A DNA stretch of 64,000 nt from Ancylobacter tetraedralis (GTDB taxonomy: Bacteria > Pseudomonadota > Alphaproteobacteria > Rhizobiales > Xanthobacteraceae). Of the stretch, positions 44,126-52,262 are shown piece by piece. A program made the translations under genes and the position numbers. The notes under the pieces were generated by a model. That model was not told the origin of the DNA and searched no databases. It worked only from the letters and a program-made list of their open reading frames with translations. The first letter of the stretch is position 1, and every line of letters begins with the position of its first letter. The stretch is taken from positions 1 to 64,000 of the forward strand of contig NZ_JACICD010000011.1 in assembly GCF_014195655.1 (NCBI RefSeq), read 5' to 3'.

Positions 44126-45103
44126 CTACAGCCACTTCTTCCACTTGAAGATCAGGTAGGGAACCACCGCCGCCGCCAGCATCGCGAGGAGCGCGAGCGG
44201 ATAGCCGAAGCGCTCGTCGAGTTCCGGCATGTATTGGAAGTTCATGCCGTAGACCGAGGCGATCAGCGTCGGCGGCATTAGCACGACCGAGAGCACGGCG
44301 AAGATCTTGATGATGTTGTTCTGTTCGATCGACACCATGCCGAGCGTGGCGTCGAGCAGGAAAGTGATCTTGTTGCCGAGATAGGACAGGTGATCGTTCA
44401 GCGAGGCCACGTCGCGCTGCATGCTCTTGAGCTGGGCGCGCTGGTCCTTGTCGAGCCGCGCCGCGTCGCCCTCGGTGCCGAGGAAGGTGACGAGCCGGCC
44501 GATCGACACCAGGCTCTCGCGCACCTTGGAGGCGAGGTCGCCGCGCCGGCCGAGCTCGCGCAGCAGCACGCGGAAGCGCTGGCTGCCGCCCACGCTGGCC
44601 TCGTCCTGCTCGAACACGCGGCGCGAAATGCCGTCGATCTCGGCCCCGAGCCGCTCGATAATGTCCGCCGCACGGTCGATGATGGTGTCGAGCAGCCCCA
44701 TCAGCACGCGCTCGCCGGTCAGCCCGGCGGCCTGCAGCTGGTCGAACTTGCCGGCGAGGACGCGGAACGGGGTAGTCTCGTCATAGCGCACGGTGGCGAG
44801 CCGGCCCTTGCTGAGGATGAAGGTGACGTCGGCCAGCATCGGCTGGTCGCTGTCGCTGTGGCAGACCAGCGACGCGGTCATGTAGCGCGTGCCATTCTCG
44901 GCGCGCAGGCGGCTGGATGGCTCGATCTCGACCATTTCCTCCCGCGTCGGCACGGCGATGCCGAGCGTCGCTTCCACGCTGGCATCCTCGTCGGGCTCCG
45001 GGCGGAACAGGTCGATCCAGATCGCCTCGGCCGGGATCGTCTCCCCCGCGGGAACGGTGACATGCTCCAGCGCGCCCTGGCGCATGCAATAGGCGTTGAT
45101 CAT
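44126..45103 (-). CDS. corA: Magnesium/cobalt transporter CorA family
   Basis: A 325-residue CorA. A large cytosolic N-terminal funnel (about 1-260) and the long helix with SLNDHLSYLGNKITFLLDATLG lead to two C-terminal transmembrane segments; the selectivity motif is YGMNF and the charged end KWKKWL. It forms pentameric Mg2+ channels. ATG 45103 (MINAYCMRQGAL) is the start. The upstream region can fold into a structured leader (45158-45218), interesting because some Mg2+ transporters are controlled by such leaders. Confidence 0.94.
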   Translation of the reverse strand: MINAYCMRQGALEHVTVPAGETIPAEAIWIDLFRPEPDEDASVEATLGIAVPTREEMVEIEPSSRLRAENGTRYMTASLVCHSDSDQPMLADVTFILSKGRLATVRYDETTPFRVLAGKFDQLQAAGLTGERVLMGLLDTIIDRAADIIERLGAEIDGISRRVFEQDEASVGGSQRFRVLLRELGRRGDLASKVRESLVSIGRLVTFLGTEGDAARLDKDQRAQLKSMQRDVASLNDHLSYLGNKITFLLDATLGMVSIEQNNIIKIFAVLSVVLMPPTLIASVYGMNFQYMPELDERFGYPLALLAMLAAAVVPYLIFKWKKWL

Positions 45104-45157
45104 AGGCTCTCCCCGCACGCGCCTTCGCGGCGGCCGCGACAATGGACAAGGCCGCGT

Positions 45158-45218
45158 CCGGTGTCACCACCCCGCTCTCGGGAATACCGAGGCGGGAGCG
45201 GCACGGCTCCGACACCGG
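45158..45218 (-). ncRNA. Possible structured leader RNA upstream of corA
   Basis: Outer arms CCGGTGTC (45158-45165) and GACACCGG (45211-45218) pair perfectly. Inside, CCCGCTCTCGG (45171-45181) pairs with CCGAGGCGGG (45187-45196) with one bulged base and loop GAATA. A third helix GGAGC/GCTCC (45195-45199 and 45206-45210) is possible but shares two bases with the second, so the two would compete. The element lies 55 bases before the corA start. The pairings are directly visible. A regulatory role is speculation, and GC-rich DNA makes chance pairing common. Confidence 0.35.
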
Positions 45219-45336
45219 TTCACGGCCGGCCGCCACGGCGCGCCGGAGGAGGCTCCACCGGCGCGCGGGAAGGCGCAGCCTCACAATCGGCCGCGGGACA
45301 ATTCAGGATCGGCAGGGATGTTGCGGATGGCGGCGC

Positions 45337-45564
45337 TCAGGCCGCGAAATATTCCACGTCGCGTAGCGTGACGATTTTGTTTTCCCCATCGTCGGTCCGC
45401 GCCGCACCCTTGGCGGGGGCATCGGATACTGTCGGGGTCGAGGCATAGCGGGCAGCGGCGGCGACGGCGGAAATGCCGATCTCGCGCCAGTGGGCGGCTT
45501 GGTGGGAACGGTCCCAGCGTTCGCTCGGCCGGCTCTCGGGAGCCGGGGTTTCCTCGGTAGACAT
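45337..45564 (-). CDS. Small hypothetical protein
   Basis: A 75-residue acidic/hydrophilic protein (MSTEETPAPESRPSERWDR to TLRDVEYFAA) with no transmembrane segment and one Ala-rich helix (ISAVAAAARYAS). The ribosome site GGAGGAAGGC directly before ATG 45564 is one of the best in the window, which argues that it is real. It diverges from the L,D-transpeptidase gene and shares a promoter region with it. I do not recognise the family. Confidence 0.65.
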   Translation of the reverse strand: MSTEETPAPESRPSERWDRSHQAAHWREIGISAVAAAARYASTPTVSDAPAKGAARTDDGENKIVTLRDVEYFAA

Positions 45565-45856
45565 GCCTTCCTCCAGAATGGTCGCCCCGCTTTTCGAGAA
45601 CGACAGTCGACGAAATGGGCGCCGACTGCGTCAAAATTAAGCAAATTCGGGGTCGGGTATAGGGTGCCTTACGTTACGAACGGTGTTCCGCCCGGTTTTG
45701 GGCCTCTTCCAACGAAACTGAGGTTTTTGAGCAACAAGTCCGCGCCACCGACACATGGCGCCGATATGTCCTCTTCAAGGCCAGAACGAGTTCGGCTAAT
45801 CGACATGGATGAAAGCACGCATGTGTCGTGCGAGAAGAGATTCGGAGCTTCGGGAT

Positions 45857-46459
45857 ATGATTGTGCGCGGGGCGGGAGTTGTCCTGTTGGCGCTGCTGTT
45901 GGGGGCTTGCAGCGCCGTGGAGCGCCAGCCGGCGCCCGAGGCTTCTCTGACCCCCCGGGACAAGCAGCTGCTGGCCAATGCGCCTTACCAGAAGGTGCTG
46001 CCGCCGGATATTTACCAGCGCTCCATCGTCGACTATTCCGGCAAGGAGAAGCCGGGCACCATCGTCGTCGATACGGACAAGAAGTATCTCTATCTCGTCC
46101 AGGACGAGGGCAAGGCGATCCGCTACGGCGTGACCGTCGGCGAGGAAGGCCTCGCCTTCCACGGCGAGGCGAAGGTGGGTCGCAAGGTCGAATGGCCGAC
46201 CTGGACGCCGACCCCCGAGATCAAGCAGCGTCTGGCCGGCGTGCCGAATTTCGTCGGTCCCGGCCCGCACAACCCGATGGGTGCCCGCGCGCTCTATCTC
46301 TACCAGGGCAACAAGGACACGCTGTTCCGCATCCACGGCACCAACCAGCCGGAATATATCGGCCAGGCCATCTCCTCGGGCTGCATCCGCATGCTGAACG
46401 AGGACGTGATCGACCTCTACACCCGCGTGCCGCAGGGCGCCGAAGTCGTGGTGCTCTGA
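45857..46459 (+). CDS. L,D-transpeptidase (YkuD) lipoprotein
   Basis: A 200-residue lipoprotein with signal MIVRGAGVVLLALLLGAC and lipidated Cys18. The YkuD domain (about 70-200) has TIVVDTDKKYLYLVQDEGKAIRYGV and the catalytic block HGTNQPEYIG then SSGCIRMLNEDVIDLY, with the nucleophile Cys in SSGC. It forms 3-3 peptidoglycan crosslinks or attaches proteins to the wall from the outer-membrane or periplasmic side. ATG 45857 has GGAG ten bases upstream; ATG 45809 would give a longer n-region. A strong terminator follows at 46531. A second YkuD protein is encoded at 57641. Confidence 0.92.
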   Translation: MIVRGAGVVLLALLLGACSAVERQPAPEASLTPRDKQLLANAPYQKVLPPDIYQRSIVDYSGKEKPGTIVVDTDKKYLYLVQDEGKAIRYGVTVGEEGLAFHGEAKVGRKVEWPTWTPTPEIKQRLAGVPNFVGPGPHNPMGARALYLYQGNKDTLFRIHGTNQPEYIGQAISSGCIRMLNEDVIDLYTRVPQGAEVVVL

Positions 46460-46798
46460 AGGCGCACGGCTGTCACGGCGCGGCCCCTTCCCGGGGCTGC
46501 GCGAGGCTCGCGGAAGGCCGGATATCGAAAAGGGCGCTGCTCGGCAGCGCCCTTTTTCTTTGCCTGCTCGGCTTTGGGGCCAGCCGGCGAACAAGCGGCG
46601 GCCCGCTGCGGGAACGAGGCTCCGCGCGAACGGGGATCGCTCGGCAAGACGGGCCGGCGTCGCGCCACCGATCGCGGACGCGCGGCCCGGCGTCCCGTCC
46701 TCGGTCCGTCTCTCGCCATCCGCGCGATGGGAAGGTGAAAGGCTCACATCCCCGGGGAAGGCCCCCGGGGGCAGCCGTCCCACCCGTGCCCGGGCCTC
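46460..46798. other. Convergent intergenic region
   Basis: This 339-base gap lies between the L,D-transpeptidase and the converging aminotransferase. It contains the intrinsic terminator at 46531-46560. Near the right end, CCCCGGGG occurs twice (46750-46757 and 46763-46770) and could form an 8-bp hairpin serving the minus-strand gene. No coding region is supported. Confidence 0.5.
46531..46560 (+). terminator. Rho-independent terminator of the L,D-transpeptidase gene
   Basis: AGGGCGCTGC (46531-46540) and GCAGCGCCCT (46544-46553) form a perfect 10-bp stem with a TCG loop, followed by a T-rich run TTTTCTT. This is the clearest intrinsic terminator in the window and lies about 70 bases after the stop codon. 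Confidence 0.9.
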
Positions 46799-48181
46799 TC
46801 AGGCCGCCAGCAGCTTCTCGCTCACCGCCCAGTCCAGCGTCTTGTCCAGTGCACGGGTGAGGCGGTCGAACAGGTCGTCGATCTCGGCCGGCGAGATGAT
46901 GAGCGGCGGGCAGATCGTCACCGCGTCGCCGAACACGTTGCGCACGATCAGCCCCTCGCCCTGCGCGAAGGCCACGCACTTGGCCGCCACGCCCTTCTTG
47001 GCGTCGAACTGGTGCTTGGTCTTCTTGTCGGCGACGAGCTCGACGCCGGCCACCAGCCCCGCCCCGCGCGCCTCGCCGACCAGCGGGTGGTCTTCCAGCG
47101 CCGCCAGTCGCGCGCGGAACTGCGGGATCTTCGCCCGCACCCGCTCGAAGACGCTCTCGCGCTCGTAGATTTCCAGCGTCTTCAGCGCCACCGCCGCCGC
47201 CACCGGATGACCGGAATAGGTGTAGCCATGGCCGAAGCTGCCGAGCTTGGTGCTCTCCTGCAGCATGGCCTGGTACATGTCCTCGGGGATCATCACCCCG
47301 CCGATCGGCTGGTAGGCGGAGGAGAGCGCCTTGGCGATGGAGATCGAGTTCGGCGTCATGTCCATCGCCTGGCAGCCGAAGGCGGTGCCGAGCCGGCCAA
47401 AGCCGGTGATGACCTCGTCACCGATGAAGAACACGTCGTATTTCTTCAGCACCGCCTCGATCTTGGGATAATAGGTCTTCGGCGGCACGATCACGCCGCC
47501 CGCTCCCAGCACCGGCTCGGCGATGAAGGCGGCGACGGTCTCCGGCCCTTCCGCGATGATCAGCGCCTCGAGATCGGCGGCGAGGCGGGTGGCGAAATCC
47601 TCCTCGCTCTCGCCCGGCTCGGCCAGCCGGTAGTGATGCGGGCAGGTCGTGTGCCGCACGCCGGCGATCGGCAGATCGAAATCATTGTGGTTGCCAGCCA
47701 GCCCGGTGAGCGAGGCCGAGGCGATGGTCACGCCGTGATAGGCGCGCATGCGCGAGATGATCTTCTTCTTCTTCGGTCGGCCGAGCGCGTTGTTCATGTA
47801 CCAGACGAGCTTCATCTGGGTGTCGTTGGCCTCGGAGCCGGAATTGGTGAAGAACACCTTGGAGATCGGCACCGGGGCCATCTCCTTCAGCTTCTCCGCG
47901 AGCTCGATCGCGGGATCGTGGCTCTTGCCGCCGAAGAGGTGGGTGAAGGGCAGCTTGCGCATCTGCGCGGCCGCCGTCTCCACCAGTTCCTCGTTGCCAT
48001 AGCCGAGCGCCGTGCACCACAGGCCGGCCATGCCTTCGAGATAGGGCTTGCCGTCCACGTCATAGACCCACGAGCCCTGGCCACGCTCCAGGATGAGCGG
48101 CCCGCTGTCCCGGATGGACACGAGGTTGGTGTAGGGATGGATCAGGGTCTCGACGTCGCGAGTCTGCAGATTGGTGAGCAT
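46799..48181 (-). CDS. Class III (omega) aminotransferase
   Basis: A 460-residue PLP enzyme of the omega-amino-acid:pyruvate/putrescine type. Marks are LEGMAGLWCTALGYGNEEL, FTNSGSEANDTQMKLVWYMNNALGRP, SRMRAYHGVTIASASLTG, the PLP-binding Asp in FFIGDEVITGFGRLG and the Schiff-base Lys in ISIAKALSSAYQPIGG. It moves an amino group from an amine or omega-amino acid to pyruvate or a similar acceptor. ATG 48181 (MLTNLQTRDVETLIHPYTN) begins the conserved part; the long frame upstream is a shadow of the extensin-like gene. Confidence 0.94.
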   Translation of the reverse strand: MLTNLQTRDVETLIHPYTNLVSIRDSGPLILERGQGSWVYDVDGKPYLEGMAGLWCTALGYGNEELVETAAAQMRKLPFTHLFGGKSHDPAIELAEKLKEMAPVPISKVFFTNSGSEANDTQMKLVWYMNNALGRPKKKKIISRMRAYHGVTIASASLTGLAGNHNDFDLPIAGVRHTTCPHHYRLAEPGESEEDFATRLAADLEALIIAEGPETVAAFIAEPVLGAGGVIVPPKTYYPKIEAVLKKYDVFFIGDEVITGFGRLGTAFGCQAMDMTPNSISIAKALSSAYQPIGGVMIPEDMYQAMLQESTKLGSFGHGYTYSGHPVAAAVALKTLEIYERESVFERVRAKIPQFRARLAALEDHPLVGEARGAGLVAGVELVADKKTKHQFDAKKGVAAKCVAFAQGEGLIVRNVFGDAVTICPPLIISPAEIDDLFDRLTRALDKTLDWAVSEKLLAA

Positions 48182-48345
48182 GAGCCGGAACTCCGCGGGG
48201 GGATCAGTGGCGCGCACCCTAGATCGCCCCGCGCCGCGCCGGAAGCGCGCCCTTCGGCGCATGCCGGCCGAAAGCCCGATTTTCGCACCGTTTCCGTCTC
48301 GCTCGCCATCGACCGCCATCGGGCCGACGACGCGCGCACCCATGC

Positions 48346-49725
48346 TCAGTGCGGCCCGCGCCCGCGCGTCGTCGGCCCGCGCGAGGCCTCGACGACGATG
48401 TCCCACTGGCACAGCACCGCCCCACTGCGCCGGCTCGCCCGGTCGAGATGCAGATGCTCCTCGTGATAGCCGTCCGAACCGGGGCCGAGAATCGTGGTGA
48501 AATCGGCGCAGGCGCTGGCGCGCAGCGTCTCCTGGAAGGCGCGCGACATTCCCGTCTCGCCCGCCCCCACCGGGCCGATCACGAAGCGGCGCCCGTCCGC
48601 CAGCACCAGGCCGCCAATGTCGATCGCATTGCCGCGCCCGTGCTCGCTGATCTTGGCGCCGGCGACACGGTTGCGCGGGCGGCACTGCTGCGAGGCCGCG
48701 ACCATCACCGTGTCGAGCGGGGAGCCGAGCGCCGCCGCCGCCGGCTCCACCTTCTCGCGCAGCCAGGTCGCCACCGAGGCCGCCATCTCGCAGCGCAGTA
48801 CCGCCGCGGGCGCCAGTTCCACCAGCCGCCCGTCCTTCATCCGCACGGCCGAGAGGCTGACGCCGCGATCGACCGTGCAGAGCGGATCGGTCGCCGTCAC
48901 CACGGATGGCGTGAACACACCGATACCGCCATTGGACAGTTCCGGGCAGATGGTCGGCGCGCTCGCCGGCGCCGGCTCGGTCACGCTTTCCGACGGCGGC
49001 AGGGCGGCCACGCGCGGACCTTCCGGGGGCGGCGATTCGGCCGGACGCTGCGGCGGCAGCGGCGCGGTCTCGCGAGAGGCGGGAGGGTCGACGGCCGGCG
49101 GCGCCGGGGGAGCGGCGGCGATCACGGGGGCCGGCGCGGCGGGAGACGGGGCCGGGAGGACCGGACCCACCGCCACCGGCGCGTCGCCTGCGCCCGGCGG
49201 GCGGGGCGGCAGGGGTGCCCGCGCCGAGGGCGGCGGGGGAACCGCCGGCGTGCTCGCGAGATCCGGCGGGCGCACCGGCGTGGGAATCGCCGGCACGGCC
49301 GACGGAGCGGGAGCGGGAAGCGGCGTGGCCGTCACGGCCGGGACCGGCGCGGGCAACGGGACCGGCGCGGGTGCCGGGCCGGCCTCTGCCGAGCCGGCCC
49401 GCTCGGGCTCGCGGGCAAGCTCGGCCGGGCGGATCGGGGGCAGCGGCACGCCCGGGCGCGGCCGCGCCAGCCGGGCACGCGGCTTTTGCGGCGCGGGGCG
49501 CGTGCCGAACATGTCGCCGATCTGTTCGTTGAGCGCCTTGCCGGCGGCGTCGAAAGACGCTCCGGCCTCCCCCAGCGGATCCGCCGCGAGGGGGCCGGCC
49601 ATCAACAGCAGCAGCGCCGCTGCCGACGACAAGACGCGGGTACGCAGGGTGCCCGGCGGGGTGCGCCATGTGGTGCACCATGTGGTCCACCATATGGTCC
49701 ACCATGGGAGCGGCCGTAAATCCAT
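48346..49725 (-). CDS. Extensin-like protein (DD-carboxypeptidase-like fold)
   Basis: A 459-residue exported protein. A Trp-rich start (WWTIWWTTWCTTW) precedes a hydrophobic signal (VLSSAAALLLLMAGPLAA); a Pro/Ala-rich linker runs from about 70 to 265, and the extensin-like C-terminal domain occupies about 265-455. That domain has ISEHGRGNAIDIGG and DGYHEEHLHLD, reminiscent of the zinc site of M15 D,D-carboxypeptidases, so it may trim peptidoglycan. The Trp-rich stretch is coded by 12-bp tandem repeats (49661-49708). ATG 49725 is the only good start in frame, but a later non-ATG start is possible. Confidence 0.82.
   Translation of the reverse strand: MDLRPLPWWTIWWTTWCTTWRTPPGTLRTRVLSSAAALLLLMAGPLAADPLGEAGASFDAAGKALNEQIGDMFGTRPAPQKPRARLARPRPGVPLPPIRPAELAREPERAGSAEAGPAPAPVPLPAPVPAVTATPLPAPAPSAVPAIPTPVRPPDLASTPAVPPPPSARAPLPPRPPGAGDAPVAVGPVLPAPSPAAPAPVIAAAPPAPPAVDPPASRETAPLPPQRPAESPPPEGPRVAALPPSESVTEPAPASAPTICPELSNGGIGVFTPSVVTATDPLCTVDRGVSLSAVRMKDGRLVELAPAAVLRCEMAASVATWLREKVEPAAAALGSPLDTVMVAASQQCRPRNRVAGAKISEHGRGNAIDIGGLVLADGRRFVIGPVGAGETGMSRAFQETLRASACADFTTILGPGSDGYHEEHLHLDRASRRSGAVLCQWDIVVEASRGPTTRGRGPH
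49661..49708. repeat. Four 12-bp tandem repeats at the extensin-like gene start
   Basis: Four consecutive units read GTGCGCCATGTG, GTGCACCATGTG, GTCCACCATATG and GTCCACCATGGG on the plus strand. The repeat keeps the reading frame and encodes the Trp-Thr-rich N-terminus of the extensin-like protein on the minus strand. It ends 60 bases before the divergent HAD-phosphatase start. Confidence 0.85.
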
Positions 49726-49767
49726 GCTATCAGCCCTCTCAACGCCAACGGACGGTATCGACTGACA

Positions 49768-50511
49768 GTGAACGCACCGCGCGCCATTCTGTTCGACAAG
49801 GACGGCACCCTGGTCGATTTCGACCTCACCTGGGGCCCCGCCGCCGGCGCCGTGCTGGAGCGTCTCGCCGGCGCGGACAGCCGGGCGCGCGACGCGCTCT
49901 ATGCCGCCGCCCATTATCTGCCGGACGAGCGCCGGTTCCGGCAGAGCTCGCCGCTCATCGCCGGCTCCTCGCGGCAATATGGCCCGGCGCTGGCCGACGT
50001 GCTCGGCCGCCCCGCGGATGCCGATTTCTTCCGCGAGATCGACGAATTGTTCATCGAGGAAGGCCGGCGCTTTCTCACGCCGATCGGCCGGCCCGCCGAA
50101 CCGCTGGCGCGACTGCATCGCCTGGGCCTGCCGCTGGGCATCGCCACCAATGATGCCGAGGCCAATGCGAGGGTGCAGGTGGACCTGCTCGGCCTCACCG
50201 ACATGATGAGCGCGATCTATGGCTATGATTCCGGCCATGGCTCGAAACCCGGCCCCGGCATGGTACAGGCCTTCAGCCGGCTGACCGGCCTGCCGCCGGG
50301 CGATATCGCCCTTGTCGGCGACACGCGCCACGATCTGGAATGCGCACATGCCGCCGGCGCGCGGGCCATCCTGGTGCGCTGCGGGCCGTCTCCGGTCGAC
50401 GATTTCGCCCATGAGGCGGATCTGGTGGTCGATTCGGTCGCGGCGCTGGCCGACCTCCTGCTGGCCGAGCCTCTGCCGGTCGGGCATCTTCCCGTTTCAC
50501 GGGCGACCTGA
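49768..50511 (+). CDS. HAD family hydrolase (phosphoglycolate-phosphatase-like)
   Basis: A 247-residue HAD phosphatase with the nucleophile motif LFDKDGTLVDFDLTWG (Asp at about residues 10 and 12), motif II LGIATNDAEANARV (Thr in place of Ser), the Lys in HGSKPGPGM and motif IV IALVGDTRHDLECA. It probably dephosphorylates phosphoglycolate or a similar small phosphate. The start is GTG 49768 (MNAPRAILFDKDG). It diverges from the extensin-like gene with a 42-base gap; the DUF1499 gene follows 10 bases after its stop. Confidence 0.88.
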   Translation: MNAPRAILFDKDGTLVDFDLTWGPAAGAVLERLAGADSRARDALYAAAHYLPDERRFRQSSPLIAGSSRQYGPALADVLGRPADADFFREIDELFIEEGRRFLTPIGRPAEPLARLHRLGLPLGIATNDAEANARVQVDLLGLTDMMSAIYGYDSGHGSKPGPGMVQAFSRLTGLPPGDIALVGDTRHDLECAHAAGARAILVRCGPSPVDDFAHEADLVVDSVAALADLLLAEPLPVGHLPVSRAT

Positions 50512-50521
50512 GGGGCAAGGC

Positions 50522-51307
50522 ATGGTGCGCCGCCGGCTCTATGTCGAGGAACGCCTGTCGCGGCTCGCCGTATGGAGCCTGCGCACCGCCATCTTCGCGC
50601 TGCCCGTCACCGCCATCGGCATCGCGCTCTATGCCACGGAGACGCTGGATTTCCGCAGCGCGGTCTATACCGTGCTGGCGGGCGTGGGCCTTTCCGTCCT
50701 CGCGCTGCTGCTGGCGCTGGCCGGCTTCGTCGTCATCTGGAACGAGGGCCTGCGCGGCCTCGGGCGGGTGCTCGGGGCGGCGGCGCTGGCGCTGGCGCTG
50801 CTCATGCCCACGGCGACGGTGGCCGCGCTGAGCGTCGGCCTGCCGGCGCTGCACGATATCAGCACCGATATCGACGATCCCCCGGTCTTCGTGACGCTGG
50901 GCGCGGCGCGGGCACGCGAGGCCAATGCGCTGGCCTATGGCGGCGAGGGCGCCGCAGCCGGGCAGGACGACGCCTATCCCGGCATCAAGCCGATGGAACT
51001 CGACGTGCCGGCCGACGAAATCTACGCGGCGCTGCTGGCCATGGTCACGCGCCACAAATGGCTGGTCGTGGACGCGGTCTCCCCGCGCGGGGGCCTGCGT
51101 GACGGGCGGATCGAGGCGGTGGCGCGCGCCCTGCCCTTCGGCCTGCGCGACGATATCGTGATCCGCGTGCGCCGCACCGCCGAGGGCACGCGGGTCGACA
51201 TGCGCTCGGTGTCGCGCAACAGCGACCGCGATTTCGGCTCCAATGCCCGCCGCATCGACGCTCTGTTCAGCGAACTCGCCGAGGCGCAGGGCCGGCGGAG
51301 GCGCTGA
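50522..51307 (+). CDS. DUF1499 domain-containing membrane protein
   Basis: A 261-residue protein with three N-terminal hydrophobic segments (about 20-40, 50-72 and 80-105) followed by a DUF1499 domain (about 115-255: DISTDIDDPPVFVTL, YPGIKPMELDVPADEIYAALLAMV, DIVIRVRRTAEGTRVDMRSVSR). The family is widespread in proteobacteria and without established function. ATG 50522 is 10 bases after the HAD gene, so they probably form an operon. It converges on an MBL-fold gene. Confidence 0.88.
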   Translation: MVRRRLYVEERLSRLAVWSLRTAIFALPVTAIGIALYATETLDFRSAVYTVLAGVGLSVLALLLALAGFVVIWNEGLRGLGRVLGAAALALALLMPTATVAALSVGLPALHDISTDIDDPPVFVTLGAARAREANALAYGGEGAAAGQDDAYPGIKPMELDVPADEIYAALLAMVTRHKWLVVDAVSPRGGLRDGRIEAVARALPFGLRDDIVIRVRRTAEGTRVDMRSVSRNSDRDFGSNARRIDALFSELAEAQGRRRR

Positions 51308-51350
51308 AGCGGCAAGCCGCGGGCGAAAAGCGCGTCCCGCCAACCCATCT

Positions 51351-52262
51351 TCAGGGCCGCGTGAACACGCCCTCAACCACGGCGGGCCCATCGGTGAGCA
51401 CCGCGCCGCGCGCGACCAGATCTTCCAGATGCGCGAGGGTGGAGAGCCCCGCCGCCCCGGCGAGGCGCGGATCGAGCCCGAAATAGATGGCGCGCACGAT
51501 TTGCGGAATGGTCATCGGCCCGCGCTCCAGCGCCCGCAGGATGGCGGTCTCGCGCGCCTGGCGGTGGCGGATCAGCCGCTCCACCAGCAATCGCCCCTCG
51601 CGCACCGGCCCGCCATGGCCGGGCAGGTAGAAGGTCTCCGGGCGCGCATGCAGGCGCCGCAGCGAGTCCATGTAGTCGTTCATCGAGCCGTCCGGCGGGG
51701 CGACGATGGTGGTGGACCAGCCCATGACATGGTCGCCGACAAACACGAGCCCTTGCGCCTCCAGCACGAAGGCCATGTGGTTGGCGGCGTGGCCCGGCGT
51801 CGCCAGTGCGTGGAGCGTCCAGCCGGCGCCGTGCACCTGCGCCCCGTCGGCCAGCGCGACATCGGGGAAGAAGGCGCGGTCGGCGGCTGATTCGAGGGCG
51901 TTGCCCTCGCCCTCGTGGGAGGGGCGTGCGGCACGATGCGGCCCCTGCGCATGGGTCGGGGCGCCGGTGAGCGCCTTCAGTGCCTCAAGCGCGCCGGAAT
52001 GGTCGCGATGGGTATGGGTGAGGAGAATATGCGTCACGCGCTCGCCGCGCACCGCTTCCATCAGCGCCGCGACATGAGCGGGATCGTCGGGACCGGGGTC
52101 GATGATCGCCACCTCGCCCTCGCCCACGATATAGCTGCAGGTGCCGGTGAAGGTGAACGGGCCCGGATTGGGCGCCAGCACGCGGCGCACCCCGGGCGCG
52201 ACACGGTCGGCCCGCCCGGGAACCGCGTCGAACTTCCGGTCGAAGGGAATGTCTTCCGCCAT
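51351..52262 (-). CDS. MBL-fold metallo-hydrolase (LACTB2-like)
   Basis: A 303-residue metallo-beta-lactamase-fold hydrolase. The zinc motif is THTHRDHSGAL; the later ligands are in ATPGHAANHM, FVGDHVMGW and LPGHGGPV. A winged-helix C-terminal part (about 215-300: RHRQARETAILRALERGPMTIPQIVRAIYFGLDP) identifies the LACTB2-like group, members of which include nucleases and acyl-CoA or lactone hydrolases. ATG 52262 gives MAEDIPFDRKFD; an in-frame extension to 52328 is possible. The substrate is unknown. Confidence 0.9.
   Translation of the reverse strand: MAEDIPFDRKFDAVPGRADRVAPGVRRVLAPNPGPFTFTGTCSYIVGEGEVAIIDPGPDDPAHVAALMEAVRGERVTHILLTHTHRDHSGALEALKALTGAPTHAQGPHRAARPSHEGEGNALESAADRAFFPDVALADGAQVHGAGWTLHALATPGHAANHMAFVLEAQGLVFVGDHVMGWSTTIVAPPDGSMNDYMDSLRRLHARPETFYLPGHGGPVREGRLLVERLIRHRQARETAILRALERGPMTIPQIVRAIYFGLDPRLAGAAGLSTLAHLEDLVARGAVLTDGPAVVEGVFTRP

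Noticed and set aside
46750..46770. CCCCGGGG repeat as an intrinsic terminator for the aminotransferase
   Set aside because: The sequence is self-complementary and GC-only, there is no U-tract, and such stretches are common by chance in this genome. It is mentioned only in the gap description.
46799..49705. A 968-codon frame apparently fusing an N-terminal Arg/Gly-rich domain to the class III aminotransferase
   Set aside because: The N-terminal 500 codons are an out-of-frame reading of the extensin-like gene. The aminotransferase has its own conserved start at 48181.
48346..50487. A 713-codon version of the extensin-like protein
   Set aside because: The extra N-terminal part is antisense to the HAD phosphatase gene and has no family features. 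The start at 49725 (or slightly later) fits the signal segment.
51308..51350. GCGGC-AA-GCCGC as a terminator between the DUF1499 and MBL-fold genes
   Set aside because: A five-base stem with a two-base loop and no T-run is too weak to support.
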